64,000 nt of DNA, taken from positions 117,609-181,608 of the forward strand of contig NZ_PPPU01000025.1 in assembly GCF_006483455.1 (NCBI RefSeq), given 5' to 3'. The notes under the pieces are model-generated. The model made no database searches. It saw only the letters and a program-made list of their open reading frames with translations, and was not told the origin of the DNA. Shown piece after piece: positions 45,351 to 55,071 of the stretch. Position 1 is the stretch's first letter. Each line of letters opens with the position of its first letter. This stretch comes from Methylomonas koyamae (GTDB lineage Bacteria > Pseudomonadota > Gammaproteobacteria > Methylococcales > Methylomonadaceae). Made by a program: the position numbers and the translations under genes.

Positions 45351-47666
45351 ATGAGCAAAAGTTTAGTCATTGTAGAGTCGCCTGCGAAATGCAAAACCAT
45401 CGAAAAATACCTGGGTAAAGATTTTCAGGTTCTCGCCTCCTACGGCCATGTTCGCGATTTGATACCCAAAGAAGGCGCAGTCGATCCGGAGAACGGCTTT
45501 GCGATGAAGTATCAGGTTATCGACCGCAACCAGCGCCATCTGCAGGAAATCGGTAAGGCCATTAAAGATGTGGATACGCTTTATTTGGCGACCGACCCGG
45601 ATCGGGAAGGCGAGGCGATTTCCTGGCACGTGTTCGAGCATTTGAAGGAGAAAAAGCTCCTGAAGGACAAAGAGGTGCGGCGGGTGGTGTTTCACGAAAT
45701 CACCAAGAAGGCTGTCACCGAAGCCATTGCCCATCCGACCGAGTTATCCAACAGTCTGGTCAATGCCCAACAGGCGCGGCGGGCCTTGGATTATCTAGTG
45801 GGCTTCAATTTGTCGCCGTTGTTGTGGAAAAAAATCCGCCGCGGTTTGTCCGCCGGCCGAGTGCAAAGTCCGGCGTTGCGGATGATCGTCGAGCGCGAGA
45901 TGGAGATCGAAGCGTTTAAGACCCGCGAATACTGGTCGCATACTGCCGAAGCCAATGCCCAGGGTCAGCCTTTCAAAGCCAAACTGACGCATTTCAACGG
46001 CGAAAAGCTCAACCAATTCAGCTTTACTGAAGAAGCGCAGGCCCATCAGGTCAAACAGGCTTTGTTGGCCGAAGCCGACGGCCAGCTGATCGTTGCCAAG
46101 CTGGAGAAGAAACAGCGCAACAGGAATCCGGCACCGCCGTTTATCACGTCGACCTTGCAACAGGAAGCGGCGCGGAAACTGGGGTTTACCACCAAGCGCA
46201 CGATGATGGTTGCCCAGCAGTTGTACGAGGGCATTGATCTCGGTGGCGAAACCGTCGGTTTAATCTCTTATATGCGTACCGACTCGGTGAATCTGGCAGA
46301 AGAAGCTGTTGCCGATATTCGCGCTCTGATTGCCGAGAAATACGGTGCCGAGAACGTGCCGAAACAGCCGCGCGAATTTAAAACCAAGTCAAAAAACGCA
46401 CAAGAAGCTCACGAGGCTATTCGGCCGACCTCGGTGCGACGTTTGCCGGAGCAGGTCAAAGGCCGGCTGACGGCTGAGCAGTACAAACTTTACGATTTAA
46501 TCTGGAAGCGTACCGTAGCTTGTCAGATGATCCATGCCACTCTGAATCTTGTGGCCGTGGATTTGAACTGCGGTAGCGAAAAAAATGTGTTTCGCGCCAC
46601 CGGTTCCACCGTGACCAATCCCGGCTTCATGATGGTTTATCTGGAAGGCGTCGACGACAGCAAAGAAGCGGCGGACGACCAGGAAAGTATTCTGCCGCCG
46701 ATGGAGGAAGGGCGGCCGGTCAAGCTGCAGGAGATCGTCGCCACCCAGCATTTTACCGAGCCGCCGCCGCGTTATAGCGAGGCCAGTTTGGTCAAGGCTT
46801 TGGAAGAACACGGCATCGGCCGGCCTTCGACCTATGCGACCATCATTTCGACACTGCAAAATCGCGAATATGTGACGATAGAAAACAAGCGTTTCTATCC
46901 GACCGATGTCGGTCGCATCGTCAACAAATTCCTGACGGAGCATTTCACCAAGTACGTTGACTACGGTTTTACCGCTAATCTGGAGGACGAACTGGACGCG
47001 GTATCCCGCGGCGAAAAGGATTGGATTCCGTTGATGAACGATTTCTGGCGGCCGTTTACCCAGTTGATCAACGAGAAAGAAGAAAGCGTGCAGCGCAAGG
47101 ATGTCACGCAAGAAAGTATCGACGAAAAATGCCCGGAATGCGGCAGCGCCTTGTCGATCCGGTTGGGCCGGAACGGCCGTTTCATCGGTTGTACCAATTA
47201 TCCGACTTGTTCTTACACCCGCAATCTCGGCGAAGACAATGCGGTGGCGGCTAACGAGCCGGAAGTGGTCGAAGGTCGCGTCTGCCCGAAGTGCGAGTCG
47301 GCGTTGGTGATCAAGACCGGGCGTTACGGCAAGTTTGTCGGTTGCAGCGCTTATCCGAAATGCAAGCACATCGAACCGCTGGAAAAGCCTCAGGATACCG
47401 GGGTCGAATGCCCGCAGTGCAAAAAAGGCGCGATTTTGAAGCGCAAGGCACGCAGCGGTAAGATTTTCTACTCCTGTTCGGAATATCCAAAATGCGATTA
47501 TGCGTTATGGGATGCGCCGATCAAGGAAGAATGTCCGGATTGTCATTGGCCGATTCTGACCTTGAAAACCACGAAGCGCCGGGGCACCGAAAAAGTCTGC
47601 CCGCAGAAGGAATGCAAATACGCAACGCCGTATGAAGGCGATGCCGAGGATGTCAATGGGCCTTAA
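45351..47666 (+). CDS. topA: DNA topoisomerase I
   Basis: A 771-residue type IA topoisomerase that relaxes negative supercoils. TOPRIM domain at the start (LVIVESPAKCKTIEKYLG; DPDREGEAISWH), catalytic Tyr in 'GLISYMRTDSVNLA', and three to four C-terminal Cys4 zinc ribbons (CPECGSALSIRLGRNGRFIGC and later repeats). Its TAA overlaps the convergent DUF192 gene's stop in a shared TTAA. Confidence 0.97.
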   Translation: MSKSLVIVESPAKCKTIEKYLGKDFQVLASYGHVRDLIPKEGAVDPENGFAMKYQVIDRNQRHLQEIGKAIKDVDTLYLATDPDREGEAISWHVFEHLKEKKLLKDKEVRRVVFHEITKKAVTEAIAHPTELSNSLVNAQQARRALDYLVGFNLSPLLWKKIRRGLSAGRVQSPALRMIVEREMEIEAFKTREYWSHTAEANAQGQPFKAKLTHFNGEKLNQFSFTEEAQAHQVKQALLAEADGQLIVAKLEKKQRNRNPAPPFITSTLQQEAARKLGFTTKRTMMVAQQLYEGIDLGGETVGLISYMRTDSVNLAEEAVADIRALIAEKYGAENVPKQPREFKTKSKNAQEAHEAIRPTSVRRLPEQVKGRLTAEQYKLYDLIWKRTVACQMIHATLNLVAVDLNCGSEKNVFRATGSTVTNPGFMMVYLEGVDDSKEAADDQESILPPMEEGRPVKLQEIVATQHFTEPPPRYSEASLVKALEEHGIGRPSTYATIISTLQNREYVTIENKRFYPTDVGRIVNKFLTEHFTKYVDYGFTANLEDELDAVSRGEKDWIPLMNDFWRPFTQLINEKEESVQRKDVTQESIDEKCPECGSALSIRLGRNGRFIGCTNYPTCSYTRNLGEDNAVAANEPEVVEGRVCPKCESALVIKTGRYGKFVGCSAYPKCKHIEPLEKPQDTGVECPQCKKGAILKRKARSGKIFYSCSEYPKCDYALWDAPIKEECPDCHWPILTLKTTKRRGTEKVCPQKECKYATPYEGDAEDVNGP

Positions 47667-48148
47667 TCCCTGTCGGCAGTGGCTAGGCCGTCGGGCAAGA
47701 TCAATTTCTGGCCGATGCCGATTGCGTGCCGGTCGATAAAGCCGGCCGGCAATTCCAGCATGTACTGCGCCGGAATCTGCGAGTCGTAGATCCGGCAAGG
47801 GTCGATTCTGCAGGGAGGCAGGTTTTTCAGGACGGCGGCGATCCTGGCGTCTGCGGAGACGAATAGCACGTCGAGCGCGATCATCGTATTTTTCATCCAC
47901 ATGCTGCGCGGGCGTTGGTCCGCATAAACGAATAGCATGCCTTGGTCCGGGCCGAGCTCGCGGCGGAACATCAAACCCAATTCCCGTTGCTCGGCGCTAT
48001 TGGCGATAGCCACGTAGACCGGATGTTGTTGATTCTCAAAAACCAGTTTGTGGGCGAATGGGGTTTGTCCGTCCGCCAGTGCCGGCTTTGCGCCCGCCGT
48101 AAGGGCTAATGCCAAAGCGGCGATTGCGCCGCGCAGTCGAATATTCAT
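47663..48148 (-). CDS. DUF192 exported protein
   Basis: A 161-residue protein with signal peptide (GAIAALALALTAGAKPALA) and the DUF192 core: 'VAIANSAEQRELGLMFRRELGPDQGMLF', 'MWMKNTMIALDVLFV'. Function unknown in general. The ATG at 48148 gives the best signal peptide. The tRNA-Leu promoter lies just upstream in the opposite direction. Confidence 0.88.
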   Translation of the reverse strand: MNIRLRGAIAALALALTAGAKPALADGQTPFAHKLVFENQQHPVYVAIANSAEQRELGLMFRRELGPDQGMLFVYADQRPRSMWMKNTMIALDVLFVSADARIAAVLKNLPPCRIDPCRIYDSQIPAQYMLELPAGFIDRHAIGIGQKLILPDGLATADRD

Positions 48149-48191
48149 GCTGGAAGTGGCGTATTGCCTCATAGAAAAAAGGTAACCGAAG

Positions 48192-48220
48192 TTGTTTTTG
48201 CCGGGTCGGCTGATTATAAT
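48192..48220 (+). promoter_or_regulatory. Sigma-70 promoter of tRNA-Leu
   Basis: TTGTTT (48192-48197), 17-base spacer, TATAAT (48215-48220); 18 bases from the -10 box to the mature tRNA 5' end. Confidence 0.75.
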
Positions 48221-48238
48221 GCCGCGTTCTTTTGTTTT

Positions 48239-48322
<84 letters not shown>

Positions 48323-48430
48323 TACCCGCTTAATGCGTCACTTTACGACCGTAAAGCTCCCCGGATTTGAACATCGTCGACGATTCTCCCGAATCATAAA
48401 TTCCTATTTTTTAGTTATCGAGGTAAAGCA

Positions 48431-49723
48431 ATGCAAGTTTCTGTCGAGAAGACATCAGAATTAAGCCGGAAAATGACTGTCAGCATTCCAGACGCCGTAG
48501 TTCAGGAAAAAATGGAAACTCGCTTCAAAACACTGGCGCGCACCGTCAAAGTCGATGGATTCCGCCCGGGTAAAGTGCCTGCGAGTATGGTGAAAAAACT
48601 TTATGGCGATCGGGTCAGAAACGAAGTCACCGGCGACTTGATTCAGTCGACTTACTTTGAAGCTTTGCAACAGCAGGATTTGAATCCGGCTGGTCATCCT
48701 CATATCCATCCCAGCGAGAAAACCGAGGGATTCGAATACGTCGCCGAGTTTGAAGTGTATCCGGAAATCGCGTTGGACGGCATCGACAACTTGCAAATCG
48801 AACGGCCTAATGCGAGCGTCGAAGAAAGCGATGTCGATAACATGGTCGAAAAGTTGCGGCAACAGAAGAAAACCTGGAACGGCGTCGAACGCGCATCGCA
48901 AGAAGGCGACAGAGTTTCGATCCATTTTTCCGGTGTTTGCGAAGGCGAAAACTTCACCGACGGCAAGGTCGAAAACTATCAGGTCGAGATCGGCGGCAAG
49001 CAGATGATCCCCGGTTTCGAAGACGAGCTGAAAGGCCTGAACGTCGGCGAAAGCAAAACATTTGCTGTGACTTTTCCGGAAAAATACAACAGTGAAAAGC
49101 TGGCCGGCAAACCGGCTGAGTTCGAAGTCGAATTGGTTAAAGTCGAGGAGCCTGTGTTGCCCGAAGTCGATGCCGACTTCATCAAAGCCTACGGCGTCGA
49201 AGACGGCGATGCGGTAACCTTCCGCGCCGATGTGCGCGCCAACATGGAGCGGGAGTTGGCGCAAGGCTTGAAAAACAAATTGAAAACCGCCGTGATGGAT
49301 GCGTTGTTCGAGCACATTTCGGTGTCGATCCCCAATGCATTGATCGACCAGGAAATTCAAGCCCTGATGAAGCCTTACGCGGAACGGGCCAAGAACATGC
49401 GTTTGAAATTGGAAGACCTGAATCTGCCGCGGGATATGTTCGAAGAGCAAGCCAAGCGCCGCGTGGCCTTGGGCTTGATTTTGGGCGAAGTGATTCATAA
49501 AAACGAATTGAAGGTTGATGCCGACAAAGTTCGTTCGGTTATCGAAGACATGGCGAAGAGTTATGAGCGCCCTGAAGACGTCGTGAACTGGTATTATGCA
49601 GACAAGTCTCGGCTGAACGACGTGCAACAAATGGTTCTCGAGGATCAGGCTGTGGCATGGATCGTAAGTCAGGCTAAAGTCGCCGACGTGACCGTCGGTT
49701 TTGATCAGGTAATGGAACGATAG
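48431..49723 (+). CDS. tig: Trigger factor
   Basis: A 430-residue ribosome-bound chaperone and prolyl isomerase. N-terminal ribosome-binding domain with 'FRPGKVPASMVKKLYG' (signature GFRxGKxP near residue 45), FKBP domain at about 150-245 (GDRVSIHFSGVCEGENFTDG), then the helical chaperone arm. It heads tig-clpP-clpX. An AGGTAAAG site precedes the ATG. Confidence 0.97.
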   Translation: MQVSVEKTSELSRKMTVSIPDAVVQEKMETRFKTLARTVKVDGFRPGKVPASMVKKLYGDRVRNEVTGDLIQSTYFEALQQQDLNPAGHPHIHPSEKTEGFEYVAEFEVYPEIALDGIDNLQIERPNASVEESDVDNMVEKLRQQKKTWNGVERASQEGDRVSIHFSGVCEGENFTDGKVENYQVEIGGKQMIPGFEDELKGLNVGESKTFAVTFPEKYNSEKLAGKPAEFEVELVKVEEPVLPEVDADFIKAYGVEDGDAVTFRADVRANMERELAQGLKNKLKTAVMDALFEHISVSIPNALIDQEIQALMKPYAERAKNMRLKLEDLNLPRDMFEEQAKRRVALGLILGEVIHKNELKVDADKVRSVIEDMAKSYERPEDVVNWYYADKSRLNDVQQMVLEDQAVAWIVSQAKVADVTVGFDQVMER

Positions 49724-49741
49724 TGACAATGAGGGCTTAAC

Positions 49742-50377
49742 GTGTTTAACCAAAATGTGATTAGCGAAATGATGGCGCCGCAAGCGGCGGGCGGTCTAGT
49801 GCCGATAGTGGTTGAACAAACAGCCCGTGGGGAAAGATCGTTTGATATATACTCCCGCTTACTGAAGGAGCGGGTCATTTTTCTGGTGGGCAAGGTTGAG
49901 GATTACATGGCCAATCTGGTTGTGGCCCAGCTACTGTTCCTGGAATCGGAAAACCCGGATAAGGATATTCACCTGTACATCAATTCGCCGGGCGGTTCGG
50001 TAACTGCGGGTATGGCGATCTACGACACGATGCAGTTTATCAAGCCGGACGTCAGCACCATGTGCATCGGCCAGGCGGCCAGTATGGGAGCGTTGTTGTT
50101 GGCGGGCGGTGCGGCCGGTAAGCGTTATTGCTTGCCGCATTCCCGGGTCATGATTCATCAGCCTTTGGGTGGTTTCCAGGGACAGGCCTCGGATATCGAC
50201 ATCCATGCAAGAGAAATCCTGCAGATTCGGGATCGGTTGAACAAGGTGTTGGCGCACCACACCGGCCAGTCCTTGCAGAAGATCGAACAGGATACCGATA
50301 GGGATAATTTTCTGAGTGCGGAACAGGCCGTGGATTACGGTTTGATCGATAAGGTGTTGACCAGTCGTAGCGGTTAA
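49742..50377 (+). CDS. clpP: ATP-dependent Clp protease proteolytic subunit
   Basis: A 211-residue serine protease. Catalytic Ser in '[19 protein letters not shown]', His in '[14 protein letters not shown]', Asp in '[17 protein letters not shown]'. The GTG at 49742 has GAGGG 7 bases upstream; an ATG 10 codons later is an alternative. It lies 18 bases after tig and about 100 bases before clpX. Confidence 0.97.
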   Translation: MFNQNVISEMMAPQAAGGLVPIVVEQTARGERSFDIYSRLLKERVIFLVGKVEDYMANLVVAQLLFLESENPDKDIHLYINSPGGSVTAGMAIYDTMQFIKPDVSTMCIGQAASMGALLLAGGAAGKRYCLPHSRVMIHQPLGGFQGQASDIDIHAREILQIRDRLNKVLAHHTGQSLQKIEQDTDRDNFLSAEQAVDYGLIDKVLTSRSG

Positions 50378-50480
50378 CAGCAACGCACCCCGGTTGCCGC
50401 GATGTGCGGGGGAGTTTACTATTGGTTTTTGAAGTATTTCATCTCTGTGATGAAGCGAAGTGAAACGGTGGAGTCTGTCT

Positions 50481-51758
50481 ATGAGTAGAGACAAGAAAGG
50501 TAAAGACGACGAAAAGCTTCTTTACTGTTCTTTTTGCGGTAAAAGCCAAAATGAAGTGCGGAAACTGATTGCCGGGCCATCCGTTTATGTTTGCGACGAG
50601 TGTGTCGAGCTTTGTAACGACATCATCAGGGATGAATTGCTCGAAGACGAAATGGCGGTATCCGGCGGTGCGTTACCTAAGCCCAAAGAAATCAAAGCTG
50701 AATTGGATAATTACGTAATCGGCCAGGAAAACGCCAAGAAAATTTTGGCAGTGGCCGTTTACAATCATTACAAACGCCTGCGTAGCAACAGCAAGAAAAG
50801 CGATGTCGAGTTGGCGAAAAGTAATATTCTGTTGATAGGTCCGACCGGTTCCGGTAAGACCCTGCTCGCGGAAACGCTGGCCAGATTGTTGGATGTACCG
50901 TTTACGATCGCAGACGCAACGACTTTGACCGAAGCCGGATATGTCGGCGAAGACGTCGAAAACATCATCCTGAAGATTCTGCAAAAGTGCGACTACGACG
51001 TAGAGAAGGCCGAAACCGGCATCGTCTACATTGATGAGATCGACAAAATTTCCCGTAAAGCCGATAACCCGTCGATTACGCGGGATGTGTCCGGCGAAGG
51101 GGTGCAACAGGCCCTGCTGAAGCTGATCGAAGGCACGGTAGCTTCGGTGCCGCCGCAAGGTGGGCGCAAGCATCCGCAGCAGGATTTTCTGCAAGTCAAC
51201 ACGGCGAACATTCTGTTTATCGTCGGTGGCGCTTTTGCCGGCCTAGATAAAGTCATCAAAAACCGTACCGAAAAAGGCGGTATCGGTTTTGCCGCCGAAG
51301 TCAAAACCAAGGACGACAGTCGAAATGTCGGTGAGATTTTCGCAGACGTGCGTTCAGAGGATTTGATTAAATACGGTTTGATTCCGGAGTTCGTCGGCCG
51401 TTTGCCGGTGATTGCGACTTTGGACGAATTGGACGAAGCGGCGTTGATTCAAATTCTGACGCAGCCGAAAAATGCGTTAATCAAGCAGTACAAGCATCTG
51501 TTCGAAATGGAAGGTGCCGAACTGGAATTCAGAGACGATTCATTGGCGGCGATTGCCCGCAAGTCGATGGAACGAAAGACTGGTGCCCGCGGCCTGCGTA
51601 CTATCGTCGAAAATGTTTTGCTGGATACGATGTATGAATTGCCGTCCAACGACAAAATTTCGAAAGTCGTGATCGACGAAAGCGTGATATCGGGTAATTC
51701 CGAACCGATTTTGGTTTACGAAACCGAGCCGAAAATGGCCGTTTCCGACGCTTCTTAG
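50481..51758 (+). CDS. clpX: ATP-dependent Clp protease ATPase subunit
   Basis: A 425-residue AAA+ unfoldase. N-terminal zinc-binding domain (CSFCGKSQ...CDEC), Walker A GPTGSGKT, Walker B '[10 protein letters not shown]', pore loop in '[15 protein letters not shown]', and the ClpP-contact loop region. The ATG at 50481 follows GGAG; a longer frame from 50460 lacks a site. It delivers substrates to ClpP. Confidence 0.98.
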   Translation: MSRDKKGKDDEKLLYCSFCGKSQNEVRKLIAGPSVYVCDECVELCNDIIRDELLEDEMAVSGGALPKPKEIKAELDNYVIGQENAKKILAVAVYNHYKRLRSNSKKSDVELAKSNILLIGPTGSGKTLLAETLARLLDVPFTIADATTLTEAGYVGEDVENIILKILQKCDYDVEKAETGIVYIDEIDKISRKADNPSITRDVSGEGVQQALLKLIEGTVASVPPQGGRKHPQQDFLQVNTANILFIVGGAFAGLDKVIKNRTEKGGIGFAAEVKTKDDSRNVGEIFADVRSEDLIKYGLIPEFVGRLPVIATLDELDEAALIQILTQPKNALIKQYKHLFEMEGAELEFRDDSLAAIARKSMERKTGARGLRTIVENVLLDTMYELPSNDKISKVVIDESVISGNSEPILVYETEPKMAVSDAS

Positions 51759-51798
51759 TCTGAAACATCCGGCTTTGCTTGAGCCGAAACAAAATCCG

Positions 51799-51830
51799 GG
51801 AGTTTGGCTGATACCAAACTCCTTTTTTTT
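51799..51830 (+). terminator. Intrinsic terminator after clpX
   Basis: GGAGTTTGG / CCAAACTCC with a 6-base loop and a run of eight T residues. Confidence 0.95.
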
Positions 51831-51847
51831 GCGCTGAATTTAAGATA

Positions 51848-51875
51848 CTTGTTTTCTCCAGGATCGTCCTCATAT
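51848..51875 (+). promoter_or_regulatory. Candidate heat-shock (sigma-32) promoter of lon
   Basis: CTTGTTT (51848-51854), 13-base spacer, CCTCATAT (51868-51875), close to the sigma-32 consensus CTTGAAA-N11-16-CCCCATNT. Start of transcription would be near 51882, giving a short leader before lon. Confidence 0.6.
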
Positions 51876-51915
51876 AGGATTGGGTGTGTATTGACGTGCT
51901 CCGGGAGCAATTGAA

Positions 51916-54324
51916 ATGACCGATTTGAAAAACCAAGACGAACTGATTCCAGTCCTGCCTTTACGGGACGTGGTGGTTTACCCGCACATGGTAATCCCGT
52001 TGTTTGTCGGCCGAGGCATGTCTATCGACGCACTCGATGCCGCTATCAAGCAAGATAAGCAGGTGCTGCTGGTAGCCCAGAAACAAGCCGATGTCGACGA
52101 ACCGGGCTTCGACGATCTGTATAAGGTCGGAACGTTGGCCAATATCCTGCAATTACTGAAATTGCCGGACGGCACCGTGAAAGTGCTGGTGGAGGGTAGC
52201 CAACGCTGTTCGGTGATCCAATACTGCGAAGTCGACAGTTATTGCGCTGCCAGCGTCATCGAGTTAGCGGACGAAATGAATATTTCCGAGCAGGAGGCGG
52301 AAGTGCTGCAACGCACCGCGATCAACTCCTTCGATCAGTACGTGAAGCTGAATAACAAAATTCCGCCCGAAGTCTTGAATTCTTTGTCCGGCATTGACGA
52401 TCCCAGCCGTCTGGCCGATACGATGGCGGCGCATATGGCGCTGAAGGTCGAGGAAAAACAAGAGATGCTGGAAATGGTCGACGTGGCCAAGCGTCTGGAA
52501 AACCTGATGACGCTGATGGAAGGCGAAGTCGATATTCTGGAAATGGAGAAGAAGATTCGCGGCCGCGTCAAAAAACAGATGGAAAAGAACCAGCGCGAAT
52601 ACTATCTGAATGAGCAAATGAAGGCGATTCAGAAAGAGTTGGGCGAAATGGATGAGGCCGGCAACGAAATCGAAGAGCTGGAAAAGAAAATCGCCGCTGC
52701 GGGTATGAGTGCGGAAGCGAAAACCAAGGCAACCGCCGAGCTGAACAAATTGAAGATGATGTCGCCGATGTCCGCGGAAGCCACAGTGGTTCGGAATTAT
52801 ATCGACTGGATGGTTAACGTGCCTTGGAAGAAAAAAACCAAGGTTCGCCACGATTTGAAAGTGGCCGAAGAGGTATTGGAAGCCGAACATTTCGGTCTGG
52901 AAAAAGTCAAGGAACGCATTCTCGAATACCTCGCGGTTCAACAACGGGTCAAAGCGTTGAAAGGGCCGATTTTGTGCTTGGTCGGACCTCCGGGGGTTGG
53001 TAAAACCTCGTTGGGACAATCGATTGCCCGTGCTACCAACCGTAAATACGTGCGCATGGCCCTGGGCGGCGTCCGAGACGAGGCGGAGATTCGCGGTCAT
53101 CGCCGGACCTACATCGGTTCGATGCCGGGTAAGATTCTGCAGAACCTGGCGAAGATCAAAACCCGCAATCCGATGTTCCTGCTCGATGAAATCGACAAAA
53201 TGGCGGCGGATTTTCGCGGCGACCCGGCATCGGCGTTGTTGGAGGTGCTGGACCCCGAGCAGAACCACACGTTTTCCGACCACTACCTGGAGGTCGATTT
53301 CGATTTGTCCGACGTGATGTTCGTTGCTACCGCCAACACAATGAATATTCCGCCAGCCTTGCTGGACAGAATGGAAATCATTCGCTTGGCCGGGTACACC
53401 GAAGACGAGAAAATCAATATCGCGACCCGGTTCTTGATTCCGAAGCAGATCAAGAGTAACGGCTTGATCGAGTCGGAAATCCATATCTCGGAAGGCGCGG
53501 TCAAAGATATTGTGCGTTACTACACTCGGGAAGCCGGGGTGCGCGGCCTGGAGCGGGAAATATCGAAGATTTGCCGTAAAGTAGTTAAGGATTTGTTACT
53601 GAAAGCGAAAAAGTCGCGGACCTCCATTACCGAAAAGAACTTGGACAAGTACCTTGGTGTGCGCCGGTTCAGCTACGGCATGGCCGAGGATAGCGACCAA
53701 ATCGGCCAAGTAACCGGTCTGGCTTGGACCGAAGTCGGCGGCGAACTGCTGACGATAGAGACCGCAGTCATGCCCGGTAAGGGTAAGCAATTGGCTACCG
53801 GCAAGCTTGGCGATGTGATGAAGGAGTCTATCGAGGCCGCCGTAACGGTTGCGCGCAGTCGGGCCGGTATATTAGGTATCGACAGCGAAGTGTTCCAGAA
53901 GAGCGATATTCACATCCACGTTCCGGAAGGAGCGACGCCGAAAGACGGACCGAGCGCCGGTATTGGCATGTGCACCGCGATTATCTCGGCGCTGACCAAG
54001 ATTCCGGTGCGGGCCGACGTGGCTATGACCGGCGAGATTACCCTGCGCGGGGAGGTCTTGCCCATCGGTGGTTTGAAGGAAAAACTGCTTGCCGCACACC
54101 GAGGCGGCATCGCTACCGTGGTCATTCCTGCCGAAAACGAAAAAGACTTGGCTGAGATTCCGGAAAACATCAAACGCAATCTGGCGATCAAGTGCGTACG
54201 TTGGATCGACGAAGTTTTGGAATTGGCCTTACAACGTATGCCAACCCCTCTTTCTCCGGCTGAATTGGCCGATGCGACTAGCGCAAAGGTCGAGGTAAAA
54301 CAGTCCGGGGTAGTGGCACATTAA
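51916..54324 (+). CDS. lon: ATP-dependent protease La
   Basis: An 802-residue Lon. N-terminal LON substrate domain (about 10-205, '[22 protein letters not shown]'), AAA+ domain with Walker A GPPGVGKT and 'FLLDEIDKM', and the C-terminal Ser-Lys protease with catalytic Ser in '[12 protein letters not shown]' and Lys in '[14 protein letters not shown]'. It degrades misfolded and regulatory proteins. The gene sits between clpX and hupB as in E. coli. Confidence 0.98.
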   Translation: MTDLKNQDELIPVLPLRDVVVYPHMVIPLFVGRGMSIDALDAAIKQDKQVLLVAQKQADVDEPGFDDLYKVGTLANILQLLKLPDGTVKVLVEGSQRCSVIQYCEVDSYCAASVIELADEMNISEQEAEVLQRTAINSFDQYVKLNNKIPPEVLNSLSGIDDPSRLADTMAAHMALKVEEKQEMLEMVDVAKRLENLMTLMEGEVDILEMEKKIRGRVKKQMEKNQREYYLNEQMKAIQKELGEMDEAGNEIEELEKKIAAAGMSAEAKTKATAELNKLKMMSPMSAEATVVRNYIDWMVNVPWKKKTKVRHDLKVAEEVLEAEHFGLEKVKERILEYLAVQQRVKALKGPILCLVGPPGVGKTSLGQSIARATNRKYVRMALGGVRDEAEIRGHRRTYIGSMPGKILQNLAKIKTRNPMFLLDEIDKMAADFRGDPASALLEVLDPEQNHTFSDHYLEVDFDLSDVMFVATANTMNIPPALLDRMEIIRLAGYTEDEKINIATRFLIPKQIKSNGLIESEIHISEGAVKDIVRYYTREAGVRGLEREISKICRKVVKDLLLKAKKSRTSITEKNLDKYLGVRRFSYGMAEDSDQIGQVTGLAWTEVGGELLTIETAVMPGKGKQLATGKLGDVMKESIEAAVTVARSRAGILGIDSEVFQKSDIHIHVPEGATPKDGPSAGIGMCTAIISALTKIPVRADVAMTGEITLRGEVLPIGGLKEKLLAAHRGGIATVVIPAENEKDLAEIPENIKRNLAIKCVRWIDEVLELALQRMPTPLSPAELADATSAKVEVKQSGVVAH

Positions 54325-54339
54325 GCATGGGTTAAAATC

Positions 54340-54370
54340 CTTGGAAACCGCAAAAATCGTGGTTTCCAAG
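54340..54370 (+). terminator. Hairpin downstream of lon
   Basis: CTTGGAAACC (54340-54349) and GGTTTCCAAG (54361-54370) form a perfect 10-base stem. No T-run follows, so it could be a terminator of weak type or an mRNA 3' end protector. Confidence 0.6.
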
Positions 54371-54381
54371 GCTCCTAACGC

Positions 54382-54411
54382 TTGACACCGATCGCAGCCC
54401 GTTGATATAAA
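54382..54411 (+). promoter_or_regulatory. Sigma-70 promoter of hupB
   Basis: TTGACA (54382-54387), 18-base spacer, TATAAA (54406-54411). Transcription would start near 54418, about 112 bases before the hupB ATG. Confidence 0.8.
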
Positions 54412-54414
54412 TGT

Positions 54415-54438
54415 CGGCCTCTCGCAGAGGAGAGGCCG
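54415..54438 (+). promoter_or_regulatory. 5'-end hairpin of the hupB leader
   Basis: CGGCCTCTC / GAGAGGCCG (9-base perfect stem, 6-base loop) begins within a few bases of the predicted transcript start. A hairpin at the extreme 5' end usually slows RNase E entry and stabilises mRNA. Confidence 0.55.
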
Positions 54439-54529
54439 TATTCGGGTTGGTGGAATAACCGGTGGGCGGGCAAAACACGTGTTTGTTTGCCGAGCATAAT
54501 TAATACAACGACATCCTAAGGGGAAATAA

Positions 54530-54802
54530 ATGAATAAATCGGAACTTATTGACGCTATTGCCAGTGCGTCACAGTTGACAAAAGCCGATGCTGGTCGGGC
54601 TCTGGATGGTTTTATCAAAGCCGTTGAAGACGCATTGAAACAAGGCGATTCCGTTGCCCTGGTTGGTTTCGGTACTTTCGATGTTAAAGAAAGAGCGGAA
54701 CGTAAAGGCCGCAACCCGCAAACCGGCGAAGAGATCACCATTAAAGCCGCAAAAATTCCTTCATTTAAAGCTGGCAAATCTTTAAAAGATGCTGTAAACT
54801 AG
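54530..54802 (+). CDS. hupB: DNA-binding protein HU (beta type)
   Basis: A 90-residue HU: '[28 protein letters not shown]' region, '[28 protein letters not shown]' DNA-binding arm and '[18 protein letters not shown]' end. A nucleoid protein that bends DNA. AAGGGGA precedes the ATG. It follows lon and precedes two tRNA genes. Confidence 0.97.
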   Translation: MNKSELIDAIASASQLTKADAGRALDGFIKAVEDALKQGDSVALVGFGTFDVKERAERKGRNPQTGEEITIKAAKIPSFKAGKSLKDAVN

Positions 54803-54815
54803 TCGCTCTTTAGTC

Positions 54816-54891
54816 GGGTGCTTAGCTCAGCTGGGAGAGCATCGCCCTTACAAGGCGAGGGTCGGGGGTTCGAACCCCTCAGCACCCACCA
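54816..54891 (+). tRNA. tRNA-Val (anticodon UAC)
   Basis: 76 bases. Acceptor GGGTGCT pairs with AGCACCC (54881-54887); A and an encoded CCA follow. Anticodon loop CTTACAA gives UAC. The T-arm has GGGTTCGAACCCC. It starts 13 bases after the hupB stop and may be processed from the hupB transcript. Confidence 0.96.
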
Positions 54892-54897
54892 GACTTT

Positions 54898-54974
54898 GGA
54901 GCGGTAGTTCAGTTGGTTAGAATACCGGCCTGTCACGCCGGGGGTCGCGGGTTCGAGCCCCGTCCGCTCCGCCA
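54898..54974 (+). tRNA. tRNA-Asp (anticodon GUC)
   Basis: 77 bases. Acceptor GGAGCGG pairs with CCGCTCC (54964-54970), then G and CCA. Anticodon loop CTGTCAC gives GUC. T-arm GGTTCGAGCCC. Six bases after tRNA-Val and followed by a terminator. Confidence 0.96.
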
Positions 54975-54980
54975 AAACAG

Positions 54981-55014
54981 AAACCTCGGGCCGTACGGTC
55001 CGAGGTTTTTTTTT
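54981..55014 (+). terminator. Terminator of the tRNA-Val/tRNA-Asp unit
   Basis: CCTCGGGCC / GGTCCGAGG (one G-U pair) with loop GTAC, preceded by AAA and followed by nine T residues. Confidence 0.93.
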
Positions 55015-55071
55015 GCGTGTAATTTTATCGCCTTTAGCGATCGGGTTTAATTCTGTTTAAGGAAAGCGTTT

